Assembly (NCBI RefSeq): GCF_905147365.1
Contig: NC_056415.1
Location: 10,062,001-10,126,000, forward strand
Source: Aricia agestis
Taxonomy: Eukaryota; Arthropoda; Insecta; Lepidoptera; Lycaenidae
Direction of reading: 5' to 3'
DNA: 64,000 bases
How positions within the stretch are numbered: the first letter of the stretch is position 1; every line of letters begins with the position of its first letter. The notes under the pieces are model-generated. The model was not told the DNA's origin and did not search any database. It saw only the letters and a list, made by a program, of their open reading frames with translations. Made by a program: the position numbers and the translations under genes. Below are positions 11,579 through 23,500 of the stretch, piece by piece.

Positions 11579-14500
11579 GTAAGTTATTAGTTTGAGTCGG
11601 GTCGGGTTGTGAGGAGACTCGTGCGTGTTTTATGCGAAGAGATGTGAAGATAGTTTGACTTACAAAGTAAAATTAATTATGATGTAATGTAAGAAGTTTA
11701 GATCATTTGAAACTATTGATATTACTATTTAACATGAGAAAAAAGGTTTCAAGTATTGATAATAATAAGTTGCAATAAAAAAATGGAAATACTTGAATTA
11801 TATATATTTCAGTAAAGATGTAAATATGCTAATAAGCGTAACCAAATAATTCAGTGGAAAAGGGGGATCCAGGGAGGAAACAGGGGACAACGTTTGTATG
11901 GAAAAAAGGGCGGTGTGGAATCCTCTTAAGGCCACCAAAAAAGGAAGCATCTTCACAGAATCGCGCGTTTACTTTGTCTGAAGAAACACGTGACTTTTAG
12001 TCAAACTAATTAAAACCGTATTGATACCGAATCTCAAATGGAAGTCGTTATACGTCGTGTAATTAACTAAATGCTTCAGCAGGTAAATGTCAAGTTCCAT
12101 TCTATGAAGTTATCGAAATCGTACACGTGTTTATAATTATTTTAGTCTTAACATCTTTAATTATGACTTTTGAACAACAAAATTATAGAATAAATAACAG
12201 CGAAATAAAATAACGAAATAAATAAACTAAAATTTTCATGTATATTATTCTATTTTTAAATAATTACCATAACATTTTTAAATAAAATGATTTTCTGTTT
12301 TGTATTCTTCATTCTCTTACTACGGACCTAATTTTTATTTTTTTATTTTGCGTTTGTCTTGTAAAACGTTCACAGCTTCATTTAAGGTCAAAAGAGAAGA
12401 TTGTCGTAAGCGATAACTTTCTTAATTATTTCGCTAAAAATTTCCTCGGGACTTCCTTTGATACTCAGTGAAGTGTTTTTAGGAATATTTATTTTGTTCA
12501 GACTTTTTTCGTATCCGATAGGTAGTATTTGCTCTCATTTAAGGCGGAAAAATTCATAACTTTATTAAAGTTATTTTTTCATTAGGGTTCCGTACCCAAA
12601 GGGTGAAAACGGGACCCTATTCATGAGACTTCGATGTCTGTCTGTCCGTCTGTCTGTCTGCAAGCTGTATCTCAAGAACCGCTATAGCTAGAGTTCTGAA
12701 ATTTTCACAGATTGTGTATATCTGTTGCCTATCACAATAAATACTAAAAACAAAATAAAATTAATATTCAAAGGGGTCTCCTATACAACAAACGTGATTT
12801 TTTTGGCATCTTTTGCTCGATATCAATAAAAGTAATAGGTAGGCACTTGATATTTTCACAAAGGCCTTAATTATATATGCACTTCAATATTCAAGAATAA
12901 AATTAAAATAAAATAAAATATGAAGGGGGGCTCCCTTACAAAAACACAATTTTTCGCCTATTTTTACTCTATAACGGTACGGAACCCTTCATGCGCGAGT
13001 CCGACTCGCACTTGGCCAATTATTTCATTTTCCAATTGATTAACTTTTAACTTTGCTTGCACGTGGCGTAAAAATAGCTATACAGGGTAACTAAACAAAG
13101 TAATAATACCTTAGGGTATGTACGTGTCTCTATAGAGTTTGCTGTGAAAGTATCAGCGCTGATAGAGTTTTTTTTAAATATAGTTTTGGCAAATTGACGT
13201 TAGCGTATTTTTCATACAATCAATATAGACAGCAAAAGTGACTTACAAAGCTGCTAATTTGCAGTGAACTCTGTTGGAGAGACCCAATAATTCTTCTTAA
13301 AATTTTAAATATAATAGACTCTACAGTATTATCACTTTGTCCAATTCCTTGGTTAGGTTTTTGTAGAAGTACAATCACCTTTGAAACACAATTAAGTAGA
13401 ATCTCAAAGTGTGTGTGTCATGTTGGTGAGTGACCGAAAGGTTTGCAGAGTTCGTTAAAACTTTGTCGCTTCGCCAAGACAAGTACTCTCCAATAAAAAC
13501 AAACAGCACATTTTGTTTTTACTTAGCTGCCAAGTTTCCAGCTACAGACTCAGAAACGCTGTTTTGACATGTGCAGAGAATACAACTTGTTATGTCAGTT
13601 GTATGCATTGTTAACTTGCCTTTAAAGGTTTTTGGAATTAAAAAAGATTTAGGAATTCTTGACGATGTGGCCTTTGATAATTTTGTACCTATGCAGATTT
13701 TTGGTACTGTGTGTAAAAATGTATATAATTAAAATATAAAAGAGAATATTCACTATAAAGAACCATTGGATAGCAATATTTTAAAATGATCGAAGAACGT
13801 CGGCTTTATTCTCCCGATAACCTCTCTACAAAAGAGATGTCATGTCTGGCCAGTATTGCATAAAAATTCATATTTTATAATGTAAGATGTAGGCGTACCC
13901 CTTAATTTTACTTTAGTTTTGTTCTATTAAATTCTTTCTTTGTTCTATTATATCTTAAAATATTATGTCGTCTATGTTCAGGAACATTTTGTTGTCCGTA
14001 TCTGATTTTTGTAAGTTGTATGAAAATCCAGCGATTCAACTGCCAATCGATGGATTACTCATTAGCAGACAGTTCCTTTACGCTTACTATGATATGTTTT
14101 ATAAAGGTATGAGAAACGTTTGCCGGGACAGCTAGTCCCGGCAAAGTTTTTTTGCCATATAAAGTATTTCGCCCGTATTATTTTATTGAAGTGATTAAAT
14201 AAGTATGTCACCATGGCAACGTCCATCGCTATCCCGTCGCACAAAGAATGGTCACCGTCAGTCTCGAGTTGTAGTAATTTACATTTATTTATTCACCAAA
14301 TGCACTTATCAATATAAAAAGTACCTAGTGGCCGATTCTCAGACCTACTGAATATGCATGTAAAATTTGGTCAAAATCAGTAAAGCCGTTTCGGAGGAAT
14401 ATGGTAACTAACATTGTGACCCTCCCTGTAGTTTACTATCCATACTAATATTGTCTGTCAGTCGGTATGTTACCTCTTCATGGCTAAACCGCTTTTGCTG

Positions 14501-17500
14501 AAATTTGTTATGGAGATATTTTTAGTCCTGTGAAAGGACATATTATTATGGTACTTTTTATCCCGGAAAAACGTACGGTTCCCGCGCGATAAACGATTTT
14601 TGGTGCAACGGAGTTGCGGGCGTCGTCTAGTTAATAATAAAATATAACAATTATTTTTAGGTTAAATTTTATAGCGAAACTCGTTAACACATCAATTCAT
14701 TGACATTTAAATTTAGGCAAGTCTTTGGGAGACTTGCAGTGCACCCGTGAACATCAAACTTAATTAAGCTATTTGAACGGCTCAATTTCGTCGGAAACGT
14801 CAAAAGCTTTCGATGTCTGACTAGTGACTGTAATTGAGAAGCTTAGCAAGCCAAAAATACTGACAATCGCAAAAACAGTTGAGTTGTAATTACTGAATCA
14901 CAGACTAGGTCTCGCATTAAATATTTCGAATAATGATACCTTTTGATATATACCTAGTTTCTAGCTCAAGTTGGCCTTAAAGAAGGAATGGCATGCGTTA
15001 AAAATCTATACATGTAGTAAATATGTAGAGTTTCAAGCATTGTTATAAAAATCGTTCCGTGATGTTGAACAGCAGCCACCATTTGGGTTGGTGGTTGGTT
15101 AGCTTTATAGTAAATATATTTTTAAATCATTATAATACTACATCACTTTTAGTACAGGAGCCCTAGAACATTTTTTTTTAATTACTTTAGTAATAAAAAT
15201 GTTCTAGGGCTCCCGTACTTTAATATGCTTGTAATGCAATTTTTGCAAAGAGTTGTAACATTATATTATATTGTTTTAATACTGCACTGGCTGCCTATAA
15301 ACTACAAACAATAAAACAAACCCTGTCGAGAAGTCTTACGAAACTTATAAAAATTTTCTAAGCAGTAAAACAGTTTTATTGCTTCAGTACGGACTGGCCG
15401 TAAATTATTTGTACATGACACACTGAATTAATAATGTGGAAGACATTTCGACGATAAAATATTGGACATTCAGAAAATCAATTTTATGCCCCTTCCACGT
15501 CATGTTGTAATAGAATTCTTTGAATAATCACCTAAATTATGATGATATTATTGTAATATTAACAATAATGTAGATAATATATAATATTATGATATCGAAG
15601 GATGAGTACTAACGAACAATTTAGCTTAAACTTCGTTGACACAAGATTGTGATGGTCAGTTTACATAGCAAATATAAAAAGACAATGCGATGCATTTTTA
15701 AAAACTAATCAAAATTGGAACTGGCAACCCTGTTGGGTTGCCTGTTTTGGTACCTCAGGCATAGACTGCATGTCTGTTAGTCCAATGCGTATTTTCTTGT
15801 GTAGGAAATAAAGGCTTTGGATGTCAATTTAATACTGATATTGCATTGCATCGACACATCACATAACACATTGCAATGCGGACTGACCCTCGGCGTTGTT
15901 CAGGCAAATCTTTGTGACACTAATATCCATACTATTATTTTAATTAATGCGAAAGTACGTGTCTGTCTGTCCGTCTGTTACCTCATCATGCCCAAACCGC
16001 TGAATCGATTTTGCTGAAATTTGGTATGGTTTGAGTCCCGGAAAGGGGCATAGGATACTATTTATTCCCGAAAAATTTACGGTTTCGGCGTGATAAACAA
16101 ATTTTGCGCAACGAAGTTGTGGGCGTCATATTCTACCAAATAGTATATTACGCACCTAGGGCAGGAAAATAAGAAATATCTCAGATCACATGATCAATTG
16201 TTGGCCGAGGCGCCGAAGTCAGCAAACATGTGATCAGGGGCTTTCTTATTTACTGCCCATGGTGCGTATACTATTTTTCTCATCGACGGAGGCGGAAAAC
16301 GACGACATCGGTAAGCGCAGCGGGAAGAAAGTTGACGTTTTCCGCCCGGAGGTGAGAAAATATAATTTGTACAATGCATAGTCTGTTAAATGATTTATCC
16401 CTGTTTAAAATGTTGAAAAAATGGGCGTATTAACAAGCACAAAACTGTACTGTAAATGTATGACTATCTTTATAAGGAAAAGATAATGATAATTGCTGTT
16501 TATTTTAATAGATGATAAATTCGTTTGTCGCGTTTTCCCGCCATCTATAGTCCGTGCAATCCACGAAGACGCGCCCCACTAGTAACTCCACCTAATCGTG
16601 TATAGTATATGTGTGTAAGCTTTCGCCAATGTTTGAGTATAATCGGTACACACTAATTACCTATGAGTGCACGCGCACACTACAATAAATAGACCAATTA
16701 TGAAAAAGCATCACGGTCAAAGGGAAAGATACTCACCCAAAAAGTGGTGGGGCGCGTCTTCGTGGATTGCACGGGCTATAGTAATTAAAGTGGCGTCAAG
16801 TTAATGGTGTTTCATTTTGTCGCAGCTATCAAAGTCGGACGACAGGAAAGTGGTCCTACATCAGGTGACGCTGAAGTCGTCGGGGCTGTACCGGTGCGAG
16901 GTGTCCGCTGAAGCCCCGAGCTTCGCCTCCGCAGCGGGGGAAGGAAGAATGGAAGTCATTTGTAAGTACAAACTATTGAAAGGATAATATAAAAATACGT
17001 GTAGCACACGGGACTGCCGCGGTAAAGCTTCTTAGAAAATTGCCGACTCCTATTTTCTTCTGATTAATTTCCTTGACAGTTTTAGCATGTCCCCAGTCCC
17101 TCGGGCTCCCTGAGATCATATCGAAAAGTTTTGGTGTTTGGATGCTGCTGTCGATCCTGGCAACACATGATACAGTGGTGGGATTTGTGGTGGGCCAACG
17201 TCCGTTAAAAGATTTAAAAAAATGCCGCGGTAAGGCAATTGCATAGCATTTTTATCAACTTATGCAATTATAATTCGCACGCGCACAAACACCGTGCCGG
17301 AGTATGGCTACGCCGCATCGATCGGCACAGCGATGCGGCAACGAGGCACGGCTGTGCCGGCCAGAATAGGGTGTGTTAGATTTTTTCGTTGTGGTTTTTT
17401 TTAATGTAATAAGGGGTTAAACGAGCAAAGGGATCACCTGATAGAAAGCAACTTCCGTCTCCCATGGACACTCGCAGCATCAGAAGAGCTGCAGGCGCGT

Positions 17501-20500
17501 TGCCGGCCTTTTAAGAGGGAATAGGGTAATAGGGGAGGGTAGGGAAGGGAATAGGTTAGGGGATTGGGCCTCCGGTAAGCTCACTCACTCGGCGAAACAC
17601 AGCGCAAGCGCTGTTTCACGCCAGTTTTCTGTGAGAACGAGGTATTTCTCCGGTCGAGCCGGCCCATTCGTGCCGAAGCATGGCTCTCCCACGTATATTT
17701 CTTGATTCGGTCACCGCGCTCAAAGCCCACGATTAAAACTATGCAATAGCTTAATAATAATGACACTTGAATACCTTGATAATGATTCGGCGACCTAAAT
17801 ATAGAGAGAACATAGAGAATAATATAGAGATGAGTTGTCTTGAGTGTAGGCTCTTGGCGATTTGTTAACGCGTACTACCTTGGATATATTTATGTACTAG
17901 ATTAAAACGATACTATCGATTATCTTGGTGGCAAATCAGTTACCAAAATAAAGTCGTTTGGCCGATTATTTTTAAAACTAAAAAACTTGAGAGGTGTTAA
18001 GGGACACCCGAATGGAACGAAGTTATTTCTTATGTTCAAAGAACCTGTATAATGTTTATACATAACCACTCAAAAAAATATTAAAAAACGCTACCTATTG
18101 AGCCCAGCAATACTAACAACGCGTCACTGTTTATTCTCAAAAAACATCATCTAGCTGACTCATATATCAACGCCCTCTGCCCCTATCATGCAGGTACTAA
18201 TGAAAAAGTGTCGAGGTCAAAATATATCGTTCTGTCTAGCCTCCTTTACGCCGAACGCGCGATACGGAACTTCGTTCCAATATTTTATAGTAAAAATTCT
18301 AAAACTCTAGTACCAGACACACATATCTACAAAGTACCCACTTTATTTTCAAACCAGCCTCCATGATTCCAGATATTCCAGCAAAGACTTAAGTTCAATG
18401 TATACTTATAATGGTACACAGAACTCAATATGGAGCAAGCCAAGTATGAGGAAAGGTTATATGAGTACCGAAGTCTGAACGCAATTTCAACGATGTCATA
18501 ACCGCGTTGCATAACTTCTGCAGAAAACTTGCCTCAAATATAATGAACTTTATTCTTATTCTTGCTCGGATGATTACCGTTTTGTTTAGTCTTCTATAAT
18601 TTCTAAACTTTTATACAGTTAGGAACGTAAGTTATATTAAAACACGTTTTTGAAAACGTGACAAGCCAAATCGAAATGATATTCGGTCTTTTTGTTTTAT
18701 CTTTCCGCTAAATAAATGTTATGGCGACTGACGTGGTGTGTTTTCCAAAAAGAAGGAATTTATTGACTCGTCTTATAGATTCTTGTGTCGCTTATAGATT
18801 TTGACTGATTAATTTTTGTTAGTCAGTCGAAACTCTATTAAACTAAGCAATAATTTCTAGCATTTAGAACTAAACTTTAAGTTTCTGCATTGAAAAGAAA
18901 TTTCAAGTATAACTACGCATTTAAAATTACGTAGTTTATTTTTAAAATATTTATATAAAAAATTAATTTGTCCCTATCGCTTATGCACCCACCGCAAGTT
19001 TTTAATTACTTTTAAAAAAGCACCAGCTGCCTGGAACGTTGTTATCAAAGAATCCTTTAATTAAAACTTGTCTCTCGAATAGTGTTGATTAATAAATGAA
19101 TTAAAAACTATAATTAATAAAATTAAAACACTCTTTTGTAGATAATTAATAGAGAGAGTAAAATAATTACGTTAAATTACCTACTGGATAATACTATGTG
19201 AAAGAATGCAAATTGATGTTGTTGAATAAATAAAATTTTTCTTTAGGTGGTAAAGTTGTTTTCGTGACATATATGTTATGTATATATTTTAATTTAATTT
19301 TAAAACGTGATTTAGGGAGGTAAACCCGAATTTAACAACATTATTAACTAGTTTGTTTTTTCTAATCTGATGAAGATTAAAATCGATTCATTCAATTCGC
19401 TTAAGCACACATACGTTAAACTATAACACCTTTGAACATTGTCGTCAGGGTTTAAAATAGCATAAGATATAAATTAATGAAAGTAAAATACTCCCATTTT
19501 GACATCGAACTGGAATATGTATATTATGTAGTATGAAACTATGAATATAAATTCATTTTCGCTCCTGAACTTTAAAAGCAATGCACAAAAGAAAGGCGTA
19601 AAAGGTTACAAGTTTTATGCAATAACGCTGTACTATTTTGCTCTATAATATTATGGAGCTTACCTACGTGACTTTCTCGTATATTGTTCAGAAATGCATT
19701 ATTTAGACGCTGTTAAGCATTCGTGTACTAACCCACATAAAAATTACGTATTGAGTTATGAATGCAGTTATGTTCTTTAGATGATTTAGAACAAGACTGC
19801 ATTAAAAATTTATCAACAAAAAAAATGTGGGTTAGGACACTAATGCTTAACAGCGACCAATTTATTTTTAGCCTTTGTGATATCGGCTGAAAGTCCGGTG
19901 TTTCGCATTTTACTGCTTGCGTCGGCTTGCAAAGCCTCTAAAAGCGTCAAATGTATTTCTCGAATTCGTTTACCAAGCGAATAGACTAAAACGTGGCAGA
20001 AACTTAAGCGTACTTCTTTAGTTACAATACTCAAATGATTCTATCGTTTCTTTATGAGTTCTCCTATAATTATAGTACATTAATATTATGAAATTGGTTT
20101 GAGGATGTCTGAAATATAATGAATTATTAATAGAGTTAAGTAAGTACTTTTAAATTATCTGCGATCATTCCAGTAATATAACACACACATTATTTTTAGA
20201 TTGACCCGAAAGTTTTGGAAAAGAAAACAGATTTTAATCTGTAGTAGAATTGATAAAGTTTACTGATGATGAAAAATTCTGTTTTGTAGTAATAAGTCGT
20301 ATCGTGTATTCTAAAAATATCTGCTTATTAATAAAAAGTTTAAAACTATTATCTCTTTAGATTTTAGACCATTAAAATTCAAGTTAATACATAAGCTTTT
20401 AGGGTCCGAGCTATATCAAAACAGTAGTATAAGCGGTAAAGCAAACCACACATAAATAGCCTTTTAATGTCCAATCTTTTGGGACCATTATTATACCAAG

Positions 20501-23500
20501 AAAGCTTTTATATAACGTGTTCCTGACGAACGTAAATTGTTCTAGATCTACCGCGGGAGGGACCCAGAATTACGGGCAACGAGGAGGAAAACCGAAGAGG
20601 CGAATCGCTGTTCTTAAATTGCACCTCGGGTCGATCCTACCCCGCCGCAGTCCTGAGCTGGGATATCGATGGAGAGAAGGTAAGTCCAATCACATACAAT
20701 ATGGGCCCATCCATATAACTGAGTACCTTTTATCTTTAGTGGAATGTACTATAAAATGTTCGTAGATAAAAGCTGGAGTTACAAATGTTTTAAAGTTCTC
20801 GTCTCTTATGAAAAAGTTTGTGATGCTGGATTATGAATTTGTTTGTAAAGCTATTAAAGTTACACTTTTCCCACTAACATATTTATAGACGAAGGCTTTT
20901 GAACACAATGTTTGTTAATTCGTTATGCAAAATACTAAACAGATTTTGATCCTAGAAATCAGAAAAAGCACAGTGTTCCCTTGGGAGACGGTAACAACCA
21001 GGTCTTGAAAGCTATAGAAAGCTAACAAACAACTGTAACTAGGAATATCATTCATCTTCTGAATCAATAAAGTAGGTATAAAAAAAGAAAAGTAGACAAA
21101 AATTCTAGACCCGCCACTATACAATCATTTTAATATAATAAGACGGAGCTGACATCGTTAAAAAACACCTGGTGTTATTTCTTATCTAAATTGAGTTATT
21201 TTAAAAGGTGTAGATTTTGTCAAGAATCTTCCCGCAGCGAAAAAAAGATAAATTGGCCTTTATTAAAGGGCTGATTGAAAATTTTACGGGAGGTTATCTT
21301 TTGTAAAGTTATAAATACTTTTATAATTATCAGCCTGATAATGGGCAATCTCGGCGAAGTTTTTTATTGTTACCGAAACTTCTTGACCTTTTCTTTTTTT
21401 TTATTTTCATCATAAGGATCGTGATATTATTTTTCCTTTAAATTTTCTTATCTTGTTTTCAACTTGCGGTCACTAGTATATCATAATATTCAACTTACTA
21501 TTAACAACAATATCGCACTAACCAGTAATTTAAAATTCTTGTAAGCATAATAACATCATCGCGAAATAACATGTATCCACTGCTTCTATTGCAGTTTTTG
21601 ATAGGTTTCCCCGTGCATTTCCAATAGGTTTCTAGCAATACAGATTGGTATGAAATTCAATAATATTATAGCATACGCTCCGGCAAAATATCGTCGGTAG
21701 AATTTCGTATCTGTAACGTCACACTTTTCATGTACGGTACATCATAGAGGCATCTTCTATGTAAATATTTGATTATACTGTCGTAAGTTATAATAGTAAA
21801 AACTCTGTAATAGATCTCGTAAATTTATATTGGGTTATTTCCTGTTACGGCAACACATTACCGTAGTTTTAAATTGAAAACAAAAGTTTTGAGCTTCAAA
21901 ATACACTGCATAATGGAATTAGTACTTTCCCGAATAGTGTAATATCCAGTGAGGCTGAAAACTTTCGTGTCAGGATTAGTTTTAATTTATTTGCTTACAA
22001 ATATAGAGTATAGCTATTTGAATTGTAAAGTAAGTATAGTGTTGTTTTTTTTTTAATGAAATAAGGGGTCAAACGAGCAAACGGGTCACCTGATGGAAAG
22101 CAACTTCTGTCGCCCATGGACACTCGCAGCATCAGAAGAGCTGCAGGTGCGTTGCCGGCCTTTTAAGAGGGAATAGGGTAATAGGGGAGGGTAGGGATGG
22201 GAAGGGAAGGGAATAGGGGAGGGTAGGGAAAGAAATAGGGTAGGGGTTTGGGCCTCCGATAAACTCACTTACTCGGCGAAACACAGCGCAAGCAAGCTGT
22301 TTCACGCCGGTTTTCTGTGAGAACGTGGTTTTTCTCCGGTCGAGCCGGCCCATTCGTGCCGAAGCATGGCTCCCCCACGCATGATGTGTTTATTTTAACT
22401 TTTTAGCTACTGCATAACTTTTATCGTGGGCTTTGAGCGCGGTGACTGAATCAAGAAATTCCGTAACGAAAAATACCTAACACACCCTACTCTGACCGGC
22501 ACAGTGGTGCGGCGTTGCGAGACTTCGACACGGTGTTTGTGTGCGTGTGATTAGACGTTTGTGAATTTTTATTTACTTTACCGCAGCAGTCCCCGAGTGC
22601 ACCACGTATTAATTACAACTTTGTTTACTTGTAAGTTGTAACACGGAAATATTCACAAAAAATTTAAACAAATATATTTACACAAAATATTTAGTAAATC
22701 TTAAAATAAATTGTGGTTCAAAAATGTCATGCACTGTAGCATTTACCTATATATAAGGCTGTAAGACTGTACATTATAATAATAATTAATTTTATCTTCG
22801 TTTAAAACTTCTACGACACAAAACTTTATAAACCTTAGCTTAATTTTAAACGCGCCGAAGTTGCACCGCTGTCAATATCAAGACCATCTTTGTTAAGCCA
22901 GCCCGCTCCAATTTCATTTCGAAAAACCTATTTTTGGGAAAATGTAAATAGGTAAACAGATTGGATAAACCTTTGAGGTTCTTCTTTTGTAATTCTATTT
23001 TTGATACCTATTGATTTACTTTATGCCTTTATGTATTACGTTATGTAATTTTGTAGCCGTAGGCATAAAGTTACGTGTTAAATCAATAATGAATAAAGCG
23101 TTGATTTGTGGAAACCGGTAACTAATGATCTGAAATTATTGGTATATGCACCAAATGTTATTAGTAGTAATGGTGGATATAATAAGTTTAACTATATAAC
23201 ATAGTAATAGTGTGGTGTACCATAATATAATAATAACAAGGGGCAGTTTTTAAATAATTCATATAATTTTTTGTTATTAAAAGACTATTATTATTGACCA
23301 GATATCGAAATGATCTACAGAAAGGCATGTAAAAACAATTTGTTTTTATTGTTGACGAAATGTTTTTGCAATAATAATATTATAACTTCAAAACGAAACT
23401 GCACTCTGGACGTACAACTTTCGATAGACGTAACTCATAGTTACCGCCATCTATCCGTCACAAACCGAATTAATTTTGTTTGAGTACTACCCCCATAATA

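Larger units (their letters stand above)
16997..17750 (+). mobile_element. Host repeat 'H', split by two insertions
   Basis: Segments 16997-17025, 17224-17390 and 17695-17750 match, in order, the reverse complement of 22406-22610 (gactgccgcggtaaag, cacaaacaccgtgccg, agggtgtgttag, tttcttgattcggtcaccgc, gctcaaagcccacgat). Sequences between are insertions absent from the sister copy. Confidence 0.75.
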
